Shown here: piece after piece, positions 1 through 11,118 of the stretch | How the letters are laid out: each line of letters begins with the position of its first letter | Position numbering within the stretch: position 1 is the first letter of the stretch | Source of the DNA: Paramacrobiotus metropolitanus | Taxonomy: Eukaryota; Tardigrada; Eutardigrada; Parachela; Macrobiotidae | Direction of reading: 5' to 3' | Length of the DNA: 64,000 nt | Assembly (NCBI RefSeq): GCF_019649055.1 | Contig: NW_026570223.1 | Location: forward strand, 682,001 to 746,000 | Notes under the pieces: model-generated | Told to the model about the DNA's origin: nothing | What the model saw: the letters and a program-made list of their open reading frames with translations, nothing else | The model's database searches: none | Made by a program: the position numbers and the translations under genes

Positions 1-4
1 TAAT

Positions 5-946
5 ATGCAGGAATGTTTGGGTGAGTCGCGTAGTCCCTCACCAACGATTTCAGAAGTTAGCACAATTGCTTTGGCCAAGATGGAAGCCAAGGTTGCTGAA
101 CTTGATCGTCGTTTAAAGGAACAGGAAGCCAAGGGCGGTAGTACTGCTTCCGCTCCATTTGATATGGATAAGTTTACGAATGCTATGAAAGGTGCATTCA
201 GGACGGATACAATGTATCCTGAGAAGTTTGATGGGAAAACAGATACGAATAAGGTGGAACAGTTTATCCAGAGTGTAGATAACTGTAAAAACCACAACAG
301 TTGGTCGGACAGTGACGTCATCAGTAAGTGCTTGTCGCGCTGCCTTACTGGCACGGCACTTACCTGGTACTTGGATAAGTACGATTATAATAAAAAGTTG
401 AAGTGGTCTGAATGGAAGAAGATGATCCGAGAACATTTCTCGGATGAGAAGGATTTGATGGCTGTTCGTGATAAAATTGCTGATCGTCATTTTGGTAGTG
501 ACGATACACCGAACTCGTATGTGGATTGGTTCACTACGTCGTTCAGGAAGTTAGATCTGAACGAATTTGAACGTGTGTATTATCTGAAGCAAGGATTAAA
601 GAAGAACCGTTTCTTTTGGTTCAAATACATGGAAGAGAAAAGAGTGGCAGATGTTGAAGAATTTCTGTCAGAACTGAAACTGCAGTATAAGCTGCGTAAC
701 AGTAATCCCGGTTCTGGTTACTCTGAATCAAAACAGTTCAGTGGCAGGAAGCCAGTTGATGCAGATAGCAGCGCAGTTAAGGCTGCTAGTAATGAGGCGA
801 AGACGTCCGAAGGAAGTGCAGTTGATAATGGTAAGCAGATCACCATTAATTACACTAAATGGTATTTTCCAGACGGACAACCGATATGTTTTAAATGCCA
901 TGGCGCGCATGTGGGAAAAAAGTGCACCAGTTCGGAACCGCGGTAG
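5..946 (+). CDS. retrotransposon Gag polyprotein
   Basis: A 313-residue reading frame open from the window edge, so its true start may lie upstream. It begins with a short acidic coiled segment. A retrotransposon-gag capsid-like region follows at about residues 65-215, recognisable by YPEKFDGKTDTNKVEQF, a tryptophan-rich ALTWYLDKYD stretch and WSEWKKMIREHF. A low-complexity linker comes next. Near the C-terminus is a single zinc knuckle, CFKCHGAHVGKKC, with spacing CX2CX3HX4C, one residue shorter than the usual CX2CX4HX4C. The protein would coat element RNA in cytoplasmic particles. The frame ends about ten residues past the knuckle, where integrase-like sequence begins in another frame, so the normal gag-pol continuation is lost. 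The family is clear; the clade within Ty3/gypsy-like elements is not. Confidence 0.75.
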   Translation: MQECLGESRSPSPTISEVSTIALAKMEAKVAELDRRLKEQEAKGGSTASAPFDMDKFTNAMKGAFRTDTMYPEKFDGKTDTNKVEQFIQSVDNCKNHNSWSDSDVISKCLSRCLTGTALTWYLDKYDYNKKLKWSEWKKMIREHFSDEKDLMAVRDKIADRHFGSDDTPNSYVDWFTTSFRKLDLNEFERVYYLKQGLKKNRFFWFKYMEEKRVADVEEFLSELKLQYKLRNSNPGSGYSESKQFSGRKPVDADSSAVKAASNEAKTSEGSAVDNGKQITINYTKWYFPDGQPICFKCHGAHVGKKCTSSEPR

Positions 947-1139
947 ACACCGCGTAGTCGTACCGGAAGCTAGCCGTCAGGACTTGTTACGAGACTGCCA
1001 TGAAAGTTTTCATGCTGGTAATTTGCATGATTACTGGTCAGTCCGTAAGTATGTTTTGCGGAATTATTACTGGCCTGGGATGAATGCCGAATTGTGGAAA
1101 ATGGGAGCTGAATGTGAGCATTGTAACGCTCACGTTTAA
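939..1139 (+). pseudogene. integrase N-terminal zinc-binding (H2C2) fragment of pol
   Basis: In the frame offset from gag, sequence from about 955 reads VPEASRQDLLRDCHESFHAG, then H, DYW, YYWPGM and finally CEHCNAH. This is the H-H-C-C zinc-binding module found just upstream of Ty3/gypsy integrase cores. A stop follows directly after CEHCNAHV, so the catalytic core is missing. The fragment joins gag with no reverse transcriptase between them, which marks an internal deletion near 930-955. Reading through from gag would need a frameshift. Confidence 0.7.
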
Positions 1140-2100
1140 GTTCTGACTGCTACGTTGTGAGTCCGCTGTTCCGTTGTCTGTGGTGTACTGACAGTGTAAC
1201 TTGCTTTTGCTCATAACCGCAGGATTTATCAGCAAAAAGGGATGCTGATTGCTGAATTGTCAGAAAGTTATAAAAACTTGTTGACTGGCGAAAAGAAGTA
1301 CTTATTAATCGAGAACTGTGTTGTGTGCCGTAGCCGCCGGTGTGGTAGCTACGTGCATGGAAACGCTGTGCTGCGGTGCAGTGTTTGATTTCTGTAAAAA
1401 TGATTTTAAAAGCAATTTGATTTCGCAGTAGGAGCAGTAATTACGATTGCTGTTTGGTTTTGATAACTGGATGTGTATAATCCAGTTGGGATTTGAATCA
1501 ATCGTTCAAAAATAATTTGGATGATTGTGGTTGCGTTTTGTTTTATCATTGCGAAGAACCATGCTATCGTATTGGTTCTTGTGAACTGTTTATGATTGAC
1601 TGTGTTTTATCGTTTAACTAAAAATGCAGGCTTGCAGTGGGGGTAATTGCCAGTTATAAGTGGAAATTGAATATCCACTTTTTGGTGCACTGAAGATGCT
1701 GATAATGATCGGTATTTGCCGTTCTGATCTGTGTTTTTTGATTTGCTGTGGCCAGTGTTTTTAGAATGGTTGACATTTCTGGTGTGCTTGGCCTGTTCGA
1801 TTCTGGATCCTGGAGCTCTTCGGAGGGAGAGGATAGATGAAAGTCTCACCTGGATACGAAAAGATTGGATGGATGACTATAAAACTGGACGCGTGTGGAA
1901 CGAAAAACTTCGGAGAACTTGGATGGAACACCAACTTCATCAACTTGGACCTCCATTCGAACCCCCGTCACACCCCGGATTCCACACGCGAATGATAAAA
2001 TGGATCCCCCAGGATTACGGTACTTTCCTGGATTTTGATTTTCTTTGAATTTGGTTTTTGTTTTTTTGTTTGCTTTGATTAACGCGGACGTTAATTCTGT
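1140..2100. other. non-coding 3' part of the LTR element
   Basis: No convincing gene is seen. A 105-codon open frame at 1731-2048 has no recognisable domain. The string GCAGTGGGGGTAA occurs at 1634 and again at 2102, so a duplicated polypurine tract is possible. Confidence 0.35.
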
Positions 2101-2134
2101 AGCAGTGGGGGTAACGCGCTATGCGTAGTTTGCG

Positions 2135-2206
2135 CGTATTACGTACGTGTTATGACGTACGTGTTGTCTGTTCCGTATTACGTACGTGTTATGACGTACG
2201 TGTTGT
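2135..2206. repeat. two copies of a 33-bp palindrome-rich repeat
   Basis: The unit starts CGTATTACGTACGTGTTATG and ends GACGTACGTGTTGT. It occurs at 2135-2167 and 2174-2206, 39 bp apart. Each copy contains ACGTACGT palindromes. Its place just after the putative polypurine tract suggests an LTR U3 enhancer repeat. Confidence 0.7.
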
Positions 2207-2368
2207 TACGTACGATTTGCTGTTCTTATCTAACGCATTTGATCGCTAATGCGATCCACGATTCTGGTTTGACTAATCAGTCTGAAGTTTCTAACTTCAA
2301 CTAAATCTGTGAGCTTGTTTCTAGCTGAAAGGTCGTGTGACTCTAGGTTAGAAGGAAGTTCATACCTC

Positions 2369-2406
2369 GTTCTGTTCTGTTCTGTTCTGTTTGTTCGTTC
2401 GTTCGG
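2369..2406. repeat. TTCTG / TTCG microsatellite
   Basis: Four or five TTCTG units run into several TTCG units. Confidence 0.8.
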
Positions 2407-2841
2407 TTTGGTGATTAAACATTTGGGAAGTTCCTGAGTGTTTTGGTTTCGGTAACTTTCGTTAGGCACAGCAATCCGCTCGTACCTAGCGGAAGTAGGC
2501 AGTAGTACCACTTACGGAGTCCAGAGCATATTCCCACTCTACCGATTGAGTAGGTTTGGTCATCTAGTGCGGTTGTCGCGGTGCGACTTTCGCATAGCAT
2601 GTCAGTATACTAATTGTGAAACACCATCAGAAACTGAACTGATTTGCGATGTTTAATTCCAACGAATCATACCGAAACAAATAGAAAAGTCTGACGCTTC
2701 GAATAAAGCCAGCTTCTTCCTCGTTTTGTTATTTTAAATAATCAACGCCACAACACCGCCAACTAAGAAAATAAAACCAAACAGGCTACGACAGATTTCC
2801 TACTCGACTTCAGCTGAAGCACAGCATTTCTCACCGTTATT

Positions 2842-2993
2842 TAATATGGACAACCGCTATACACAAATGAAATTCCTTTACTGAACCTTGTCCCGGAATT
2901 CGGTATTATGATTTACGATTTTCTGTGGTGTTATGTTTACTTAATTGGGCAACCAAGAGCCTACCGCCGGTTAGGGCCGTCTTTAATCCCGGT
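2842..2993. repeat. dispersed repeat, copy 1
   Basis: About 150 bp, from TTAATATGGACAACCGCTA through CCTTTACTGAACCTTGTCCC to CCTACCGCCGGTTAGGGCC. It matches 4583-4740 with roughly ten differences. No coding potential; family unknown. Confidence 0.75.
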
Positions 2994-3119
2994 ACGGTAG
3001 CACAGCATTTCCCACCGTTATTTAACCCGTTCCCGACAATCCCTGTCAAATGGCAGGGTGGCGGACTTAATTCCTGCAGCGACCCATAATGGAGAAAGCT
3101 CGTAGTTAGTAGTTTTATT

Positions 3120-4560
3120 TCAGAGTAGGGATGTTGTTAGTTATTTTAAAAATTTGGGCATCAGATGCAGTATGTTTGGGGCACACAGCAAATGGCCAAA
3201 GATCACCAAAATGGCACCTTTGGGGTTCGCGGAGGTCTTGGCTGTATATACGGCCACCCCAGCACCCGATAATTCACATATAATTCATTTAAGCTAGCCC
3301 TATGGCAAACACTGCAAAGGCATTGCATGGTCTGAAAAATAGCTGGACGGTGGAAAAAGATGGTCATTTGAAATTTTCCTGCCACGCTTGACAGGGATGG
3401 GCTTGGTGCTACTTTAACAATAAATCTTATAAATTCAACATAAAATCTTAGAGACATAATAAAAAATAAAATATGGAATCAGAAAATTGAGAAAAAAGAG
3501 CAGCACGAACTCTAGTCTTTCCATGGTCGTCCAGATGGCCAGTGGTCAGCAACCCAAAAAATGTTTTAAAAATTCAATTTTTTGGATGGTAAAACTGTGT
3601 ACAAGTATAGCGTAAATTATAAAAATTATCGCAAATTACGGAGATGAGAGATGAGTGTGCTTTTTTGTTTATTGATATCGAAATTTTAGAGACCAGACCT
3701 AATTTACATTCAGAAAGCGAATGAAATTCGCACTTTATCTAGTCCGGCATATGGCGGAACGGTATTATTTGAATTAATGTGAGCGTGGTTAATGTAAAAA
3801 CGTAGTCATAAAGCTTTTTAAAGTTGTACTTAGCTGCTGCATCCCCTCCGCGTAGCAGCTTTGTGGAGTTGCCGAGCTTTAGCAGCTGGCAGCGGAAATG
3901 ACCATGCGGAAATGAATTATACAGCGCCACTGTGCTGTACGCCGGACACTGTTAGCAGTGCTGTGCGGATTGTTGCTGTGATTTTCGGCTCAAGACTGCT
4001 TGTTGGCTGTGTAGACTCTTACCGATATACCCGTTACTCACTTAAAAGTCCACCGAAAGTCAGCTTAGTCAGCGCCGAAAGTAGGCACAAGTTCTCAACA
4101 CACAGGTAAACACAGGATTAAGCGACAATCACCGCAAATTCACTGGAAAGGATGTATTTTGTCGCTTTTCTCTGCCTTCAGAACATTTTAAACGGTTTTT
4201 TATTCCAACATAGTGGACACTGTACCTTTTTTAACAAGTGACCGCCCAGAAATGTACGTTTTTTACAATTTTCTGTGTTGCTGACCACTGGTCATCTCGA
4301 TGACCACATTAGCATTTGAGAAATGTAGGGCTTATCAAAACCTTTTGTTTAAGTGGTCGTGCTCCTCAGTGCCATGTTCCCATGGTTTTCTATAAATTTC
4401 GGCGTGTGACCTGCCAAATGGCAGGATGCCCATCCCTGTCGGTTTGGCAGGCTATCGCCCTGCTTGACCTATGGTCACAAAAATTCCCCAAAAATTAATT
4501 TTTCTTAACTGAATTATTTTATTATGAAGTACCAATTTTCAGTTTGATATTCGCACTCCT
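3120..4560. other. gene-free stretch with a partial inverted match
   Basis: No gene is recognised. The stretch at 3520-3550 (ATGGCCAGTGGTCAGCAAC) matches the reverse complement of 4275-4300 (GTTGCTGACCACTGGTCAT). Weaker inverted similarity (CCCATCCCTGTC) extends outward. A decayed DNA transposon with terminal inverted repeats would fit, but its ends are not resolved. Confidence 0.3.
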
Positions 4561-4582
4561 TCGGGTAGCTGACTTTGGTAGG

Positions 4583-4740
4583 TTAATATAGACAACTGCT
4601 GTACACAAATAAAATTCCTTTACTGAACCTTGTCCCGGAATTCGGTATTATAATTTACGATTTTCTGTGGTGTAATGTGTGCTTAATTGGGCAACTAAGA
4701 GCCTACCGCCGGTTAGGGCCGGCCGGCTTTAATTCCGGGC
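4583..4740. repeat. dispersed repeat, copy 2
   Basis: Direct-orientation copy of 2842-2993. It has the same CCTTTACTGAACCTTGTCCC core and the same CCTACCGCCGGTTAGGGCC end, followed by a GGCCGGCTTTAATTCCGGGC tail. Confidence 0.75.
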
Positions 4741-4749
4741 CGGCTTTTA

Positions 4750-5110
4750 TCTAGTGAATATTAAACTCATCATAATTATTTTGCTTATAATTTTGATTAA
4801 GCTTATCATAATTGGAAATTGATCAATTTTAATTATGATCAGCATAATCAAAATTCAACAATTTTAATTAAACTGGAGCGTAATTAAAATTGTCCAATTT
4901 TAATTTTGCCTATCATAATTAAAATTCAGTTTTCTTTTGATCAGGCTATTTATATTGTTCATAATTTTACTCAGAATTAAGCTTAAGTATAATTAAAATT
5001 GACGAATTTTAATTATGCTTAAGCTTAATTAAAAATGCGCAATTTTAATTATGCTCAGCATAATCAAAATTGCCATAATTTTAATTGAATTAATCATAAT
5101 GTTTAATTCC
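4750..5110. repeat. AT-rich block of short inverted repeats
   Basis: Many alternating AATTTTAATTATG and CATAATTAAAATT strings occur on both strands, with CAGCATAATC interruptions. The DNA could fold into repeated hairpins. No coding potential. Confidence 0.65.
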
Positions 5111-5880
5111 CAGCAAAATTAAGAGTTTAATCATCACTACTTTTATCCAGGCTCTGGAGACTGGTACCATCTCTTCCGGCAGAATTATCCACATGTTCAC
5201 CGTGTTCCAAATGCAACAGGCTTTCAGGATGCAAGATGAATAAAATATCACAGGCACATACGCTCCAGAAATATTGTAACAAACGGCTACTCCTACCTGC
5301 TTCATGCAGCATGTGCAGCTGAGAGCCCACGGTTCGTCCAATCGAGTGTATGGAACCAGTGCACGTAATATACTTTGTAGCTTTACATATTGTACGATTG
5401 AAAGAGATTCCTTGAGTACAGCAGTGGTCAGGTACTTCTTCAACGGCAAAATTAAGAATACTTCGTGTCGATCAGCTTACGACCGCGTGCAGCATCCTTT
5501 GCCCTTTTAGAAATTTACTTGCTTGCATGTTTTTCCGTTTCTTACACTCTGCAGTGAACTTTAACTGCCCCTCACCGACTTTAGAACTACTGTTACCGTA
5601 GCAAGTTATCTTCATCGGAATCTGGTATACCGCAACTAATACTGATTTTACGTTACAGTATCAGGGATTAAACTATTTTTACGTATGGATCATGTGTAAA
5701 AAAAGAATCATGATTTTGTGAAAACGACTGGAAAATGAACCACATAAATTCAGACTGTGTGATGTACAGATACAGATAGTTCCGTCAGAAAGTTTTTTTC
5801 CGGTTTTACTCCCGTGGACTGTCATACTCACAAAATTTAAAAATATGCATGTGCAGTTATGCAGTACTTGTACGCTAGTA
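5111..5880. other. gene-free stretch
   Basis: A 119-codon open frame lies on the minus strand at 5090-5449, but no domain, paralogue or splice-site support was found. Nothing else is recognised. Confidence 0.4.
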
Positions 5881-5881
5881 A

Positions 5882-6433
5882 TGCTTATAGTGTTCGTTAA
5901 ACGTATTTTAGGACTGCAAATTCAGACAATTCATTTGGCGGGTGAATCCGGTGAACGGCTGTATTCTGTCTGCATACGCTGTTGTTGGCAGCTGAACGCC
6001 ACACTGATAAACAAATGGCCATTATTCCGGTATAGTACGTGCGCTTACTGTTCCCGGGTTTCTCGGTTTCCGCTAACAATCGACCAACACGATGCCGATA
6101 AAATTATAATGTCTCTGGAATCGCGTGCACTTTATCGGCATCTCGTTGAAAATCCGGACATGAAAACGTAACCAAGCACACGCAAACAAACAGAAACCAG
6201 GCACCAGTTTCCCATATCAGTATTCACATCAGTGATCATTTCCCCGCATAATTCCATTTTACACGTTGCATAAGCGTCATTTGCAATATGGTTTCGCTAA
6301 ACTTTTACTACCCTATTGAAATGCTGCCATAACGTTTAATCACTGTGACGTCTCCAGATTGACAACCAAAGTTGGCATGCTGCATGGAAAATTCATATAT
6401 AAACGGTTTGCGAAATCCGAAGCTTCCATCAGT
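5882..6433 (+). promoter_or_regulatory. promoter and conserved upstream block of secreted gene A
   Basis: TATATAAA at 6396-6403 lies about 33 bp before an initiator-like TCAGTT at 6429-6434. The upstream half-kilobase (for example TTTATCGGCATCTCGTTGAA near 6132) is shared with gene B and, more weakly, with C and D. The whole upstream region was therefore duplicated with the genes. Confidence 0.65.
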
Positions 6434-6508
6434 TGCACCGTGTCCAAGTTCCGCTTCAGCCTTTACGTGGCTCCTTGTTACATTTCCTAATTTTTCTCGC
6501 TTTCCATC

Positions 6509-7450
6509 ATGAAGCTCGCTATCCTGGCTGCTCTATTGGCTGTCGCGGCTACAAGCGGTAAGTGACCTTTATTAAGGCTTTAGCGAGCTGAAAGATTTGT
6601 TTTTCGCTGCCGTGACGCTTGTTCGTAATAACGCTGATGGTTGCAGTGGCTAGCGGACATCACCGACGACGCTCCGAATGCTGCAGTGCATGGAAGCGCT
6701 ACATTGTCCCGATTTCCTCCTCGGTGGCACCAACAAAACCCACCACTAAGCCGTGGCAGTAAGTTGTTTTTACTCAAATTTTAATTGACTGTTAATCTTT
6801 AGCCGTCGATGCACCAAATACCGTAAAGGCAACTCGCATGTGCTTCGTTTTGTACTGTTGAAGACACCCATGTCTAAATAAAGGCGATCATAATTGTTTT
6901 CGCTAAACAGTTTGTTTACAAATGCTTTTAATGACTACTGCTTATCGCCAGTGTTGCCACGGGTCGCATTGCTAACAGTAATGAGTTTTTTTTAATCAGG
7001 TACGCCGTCCGCGTGGGTCAGAGCCTGTTCATGACCTCGGTGCGCGCCTTCACTTCCTTCGCCAACCGCACCATCATCAGTCCGGGCGGCACCTACAACG
7101 AAGCCATCCAGGTGATGAGCTTGACGGAGCAGATCCTCAACGAAGCCGGCTGCACCTGGAACGACGTGCACGATGTAGTGGCGCTCATCACCGCCGGCCC
7201 CACCGACTACCCCGTCATCGACACCGCCATGAACGACTTCTGCGCCACCCACGGCTGCTCCGGCGTAAGTACAACGTAGTCTTCCTTGATTGCCTTTTTT
7301 CTAAGCGACTCTTCTTTATTTCCATAGTTCCCTTGGACTGGTCATCTGCGTACTTCTCCATCCTTCAGCGGTGGCGCCACCGTCGAATTCACCGTCCAGG
7401 CTAGCAACTGCAACTGGACAGGAGAAGATAACGAGTGCTCGTGCGAATAA
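6509..7450 (+). CDS. secreted RidA/YjgF-like cysteine-rich protein, copy A
   Basis: Four exons, 6509-6557, 6647-6758, 7000-7264 and 7328-7450, give 182 residues. All introns are GT-AG. Residues 1-17 form a signal peptide (MKLAILAALLAVAATS). A short ECCS and Pro/Thr linker (APTKPTTKPW) follows. The core, about residues 55-168, resembles the RidA/YER057c/UK114 fold: YAVRVGQSLFMTS, then SLTEQILNEAGCTWNDVHDV, VIDTAMNDFC and GHLRTSPSFSGGATVEF. Arg150 and Glu162 sit where RidA enzymes keep their catalytic Arg and Glu. The mature protein has eight cysteines, consistent with disulfides outside the cell. Cytosolic RidA proteins hydrolyse reactive enamines/imines; activity here is untested. The RidA assignment is from motif pattern only. 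Paralogues B, C and D share every intron position. Confidence 0.75.
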
Positions 7451-8289
7451 TGAGAAAGCCTTGTCTTTTTGCCGTGTGTCAGAATCATTTCTAGCTGTAT
7501 ATTAAGGAACTATCACTTATGTGACTGAGGAACTGAGGGTCAACAATTAATTACTGTCCAGTGAAAATGTTAAATTTACTCTTAAAACCGTAAATTAATA
7601 ATTCATGAGCTGATAATTTGTGAACTATCAACGAATGTTAAATTTGATCTTTAAAACTGTGAGTTACATGTATCTGTTGGTAATTCTGGAAACATTAAAA
7701 ACTTAACTGCTATACTGAACACTGATGCGCAATTCCAACGAACTGTAAGAAACCCAGGGAAGAACTACGTATGTAGTACATATGAACATACCAAGCACTA
7801 CGATCACAGCCAATCCCAAAAACCATTCTTTAGAAAGCTTCAGCAATAGTCAGACTGGAACGGCACATGAAGCCTAAATAACAAAGCGTCATTATTGATT
7901 TACGAGACATGACATAACATAATAATGACTCGTACATAAGTATTGTATATGACCATACAGTATTAGCTAAGAAATTAAACCGGAATTGCACAAACAACAT
8001 AATATCAAAATTAATAGTAAGCACCGGTTTGTATGTACGCAGAATTGCAGACCGCTTTTTGTACAGCGAATTCGTACTGAACTTTGCCAACAAAATTACC
8101 ATGTGTCAAGAAACGACTACCTTCTTGTTTTGACTGTTGATGCGAAAGCGCTTCTTAAATAAATGTCCTTGCGAATACGAAATTCAAACATTGGTATACC
8201 AATATGCCCTTCAAAGTTACAAAATTATCCAGTACACCCAAGTTTAATGAATTTTCAAATGTTACCTGCTTTGCATGCATAGCTCCCTG
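7451..8289. other. gene-free stretch
   Basis: 3' flank of gene A. The open frames are short and without recognisable domains. Confidence 0.4.
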
Positions 8290-8544
8290 TACAACCAGTG
8301 GTACTGTAAGACGGCGATGGATCCATAAAAGCCGGCTGCTGTAGAGGAACAACCTACGCTGGTTGTTGTCCCTTCACGAAAGGCAGTCGATCTAACACAT
8401 AAGCAGCTGCGCTGCGGGATAATGATATACCGGCTGCGTGCTTGCAAAAGTGTGATGAAGTCGGTAGCATTACTACGCAACTTGCACATATATACACAGA
8501 TACGGGTAGAGCAGATATAGAGTCAAAATGAACTGTCTCTGGCA
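8290..8544 (-). pseudogene. MS4A-like relic, 3' part (interrupted by the insertion)
   Basis: The minus strand reads MCKLRSNAT followed by a broken proline/glutamine-rich tail. At DNA level it aligns with the end of gene M3 (19713-20579), including GGACAACAACC and the CAGCAGCCGG TTTTCATGG-like stretch, with several indels. The homology stops at 8544, where the retroelement starts, and resumes at 11304. It is a dead paralogue of M3. Confidence 0.7.
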
Positions 8545-8650
8545 ATTATTGTTCCCTGGTTCTGTTACCGTACACACAAATAATGCCATATCAAAAAGGG
8601 GGGTGATTTATTGATTACTGACAACACGCCCGCGAAGCGGGAACAACCTC
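8545..8650 (-). repeat. split direct repeat B2
   Basis: About 106 bp, plus-strand start ATTATTGTTCCCTGGTTCTG, end CGAAGCGGGAACAACCTC. It forms the 3' terminus of the element and matches 8839-8945 apart from one A/G difference seen. Confidence 0.8.
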
Positions 8651-8653
8651 TGA

Positions 8654-8838
8654 AAAAAAAATCTAAACTTCATCATTGCCGGACGCAGTGCCAAGTGTGG
8701 GTGCATACACTGCGAACAGCTATATATAGTACACGCTGACCATTGACCATCAAACCACTGAACAGACAGGACAGACCACAGCGCTCCACCCACCATCACC
8801 AGGTCCAATAATATGCAGATTATTGGCATAATCTTTCC
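8654..8838 (-). repeat. split direct repeat A2
   Basis: About 185 bp, from AAAAAATCTAAACTTCATCA to GCATAATCTTTCCC. It appears identical by eye to 11119-11303. Confidence 0.8.
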
Positions 8839-8945
8839 CATTATTGTTCCCTGGTTCTGTTACCGTACACACAAATAATGCCATATCGAAAAGGGGGGTG
8901 ATTTATTGATTACTGACAACACGCCCGCGAAGCGGGAACAACCTC
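8839..8945 (-). repeat. split direct repeat B1
   Basis: Second copy of the B repeat, directly abutting A2. It is followed by the internal region of the element. Confidence 0.8.
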
Positions 8946-9639
8946 CAAACCCCCAAGAGCAGAAAAACACAACACAAACAGATGGGTAAGTTGGTTATGA
9001 TCCGGATATTCCGATGGCGAGGCAAGTTGGAGCAACCAAAAAATCAGGAACCTTGCGCGTGGTTACGTCGGAAATCCACAAGACATTGACGTAGTGCCAC
9101 ACAGTGAAAACTGTGTCAAGGCGGATTACAAACAGACAGAAACCGAAAGGTCACACTTAAATTTCATTAAGACTTAAAAGTGTGGAGCACTTTATCGCCA
9201 ATAAACTTAATGAAAGCCAGCCTTATGAGACATTATAAAAAAAAATAATTAAAGTAGCGCCAAGCAGAAAATGTATTACAGCGAAATTTTAATTAAGGAT
9301 ATGCGCGGCAGCTAATATAGTTTATGCGTATTTTCCGAAGCCGGTGGTAAATAAAGCATTATGCCAAACTGCGACAATGTAGAACACTGCTTTTAGTCGG
9401 CTTGAGAAATAATGACTCCAGTAAATGAATAATGCAAATGATATTGATATCACTTGTTTGATAAATCTGGCGGGTTATTATTCTGCACATATAAAGAGGT
9501 CTTTCTCCGCAAAGGTTAGCAGGAGCTGTCCCACTTTCCCAGAGAGAAGCCTGTGAAAACAGGGTTTGCCTCACATGTCAAATCGCACAACAAAAGCAAA
9601 AATGCTTCTAACCCACATTCAGAATAAACGATAAGACAC

Positions 9640-9713
9640 AATGCGTCGCCGAAGCAATGCAATAATGCGTCGCCGAAGCAATGCAATAATGCGTCGCCGA
9701 AGCAATGCAATAA
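9640..9713. repeat. three tandem copies of a 24-bp unit
   Basis: The unit AATGCGTCGCCGAAGCAATG plus CAAT is repeated three times inside the retroelement. There are no spacers, so this is a minisatellite. Confidence 0.85.
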
Positions 9714-9898
9714 TTAAAATTCCAAGAACACCAGATAATCAAATGCGGACACACTGCAAATTACAATATGCGCTACTGGCGCGCAATAACAAGATGACCC
9801 AGTAATAAAAATTTCTAGTCAGACCACAATACAGAGCCAAATAAAGGCGACGCAGACCCGTTGAGTCTGCACTGCCAAAGTAATTAAGACAAGCTAAA

Positions 9899-11111
9899 TT
9901 AATTATCAGTGTCAGTAGGGCTCGCAGCTCCTGAGTCTCGGTGGCCATGATAGCCATGCCCGCGTTTCCCGCCTTCACCACAGACGTGCGAATAATAGCA
10001 GGAAGCAGATGACCGAGAGCAGTTGTCTTCTTGAAAGGCAAAGCAGCATGCAAACTTATAGCGGGACATTTTGGCGCCACTGCGACCGCGAAAAGGCTGA
10101 CCTTTGTCGCTTTGATCGGCGCCATGCTCTGTTCGGCGATTAATCGCATGAAAATGCTTAGAACTGACAGTATTTCGTGCTTGGTAATCATTTAACGAAA
10201 ACCCTTCGTTCTCAGCAGAATGTCGAAGGTCAGTGTCAAATTCAAGAACAGCCTCATCCGTAAAATTACAACGCATAGAAGCCAAGTATTCGTTATATTC
10301 GAGATGCTCCAGGAGCGTCTCTGCATACTGTCCAGACAGAGTTTTGCACAATTTAACCGCTGTTCGCCAGCTGTGAACGGAAAACTCATCCAGTGAAAGA
10401 TCAAGAGGAGAAACATGCTTGCTTTTCGACCCTGGTTTAGGGCACGCCAGCTCATGCGGCCTCTGCAGTTTACGTGCTTCCGTTGGGAAGCAGTTAAAAC
10501 TTTTGGCCATAAACTCAGACTTATCACTCTTAACTGAAATGACTGAAACAGAGCGGTGCAAGCATGCCGGCTTCAGATTATCATACTCACCCGCGGGTAC
10601 CACTGCTGCGGGGAAGATTGACCTCCTTGCGGTCGGCGTGACCTTTGACTGCACGCTGGCCAGGACTGCCGTGCGGTGGGCTGGCTTCGCGGAAAGGGGG
10701 AATTGGCTTGGGTGGCTTTTCCCGACCGCGGCCGCTGTTCTCGGCACGGATGAATCGCTCCAGGATGCAACGAACTCCTTCACGGCTTACAATATCCAGG
10801 TTACTTGGGAACTTGGAAGATTCTCCAAGGCACAACAGGGCAGACTTGCTGGATATCCCTTCGGCTTCCAGTTCACTCTGGCATTTCCTGTCCAACTTCA
10901 GTTCTACAACCACTTTGGCAATGGAATCGGTGTCATCCACAGGGAACATCCGAGGCTCTAGAAGCTGCAAAAGTGCGTTCTTGCCGTCGGTATCCACATG
11001 AGAAATATCTAACTCAACACACAGTTCCCTCAACTTCTGAACGCTAAGCTTACGCAAAGCGGACTTTGACGCTGGCACTACCATGGCGTAAACAGATATG
11101 GGATTAACCAA
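9899..11111 (-). pseudogene. Gag-like ORF1 of the DIRS-order element (SAP-like domain and zinc finger), frameshifted
   Basis: Two overlapping minus-strand frames form one protein broken by a frameshift between about 10600 and 10780. The first (11111-10587) carries a SAP-like helix pair, SALRKLSVQKLRELCVELD, typical of DNA-binding proteins. The second (10783-9899) holds a PLDLSLDEFSVHSWRTAVKL region and ends in a cysteine/histidine cluster, CCFAFQEDNC then CYYSHVCGEGGKRGHGYHGH. That cluster resembles the nucleocapsid-like finger in DIRS-type Gag proteins. The frame ends 950 bp before B1, and nothing in between resembles reverse transcriptase or tyrosine recombinase. A second start at 11084 is possible. 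The family is inferred from this finger and from the surrounding split direct repeats. Confidence 0.6.
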
Positions 11112-11118
11112 AATTAGT

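Larger units (their letters stand above)
1..2600 (+). mobile_element. LTR retrotransposon remnant (Ty3/gypsy-like), internally deleted
   Basis: A gag reading frame is followed within a few bases by an integrase zinc-binding segment in another frame. Protease, reverse transcriptase and RNase H are absent, so a large internal deletion is inferred. A purine-rich tract with GTGGGGG at about 2103-2112 looks like a polypurine tract next to a 3' LTR. The same 13-base string also occurs at 1634-1646. The 5' part lies outside the window and the 3' LTR end was not located; 2600 is a guess. Confidence 0.6.

Noticed and set aside
5090-5449. 119-codon minus-strand frame considered as an MS4A relic
   Set aside because: Hydrophobic stretches are present, but no convincing alignment to M1-M6 could be made.
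6992-7252. Long GC-rich open frame antisense to exon 3 of the secreted genes (also at 15736-16098, 41322-41582 and 49027-49383)
   Set aside because: It mirrors the biased codon use of the sense exon, is cut by its splice sites and encodes a low-complexity Gly/Val/His string. It recurs only because exon 3 does.
9640-9713. Three evenly spaced 24-bp repeats considered as a CRISPR-like array
   Set aside because: The units are contiguous with no spacers and lie inside a retroelement in an animal genome.
9739-10191. 150-codon minus-strand frame in the split-repeat element considered as a polymerase remnant
   Set aside because: Most of it overlaps the Gag-like frame in another register, and no reverse transcriptase motif is visible.
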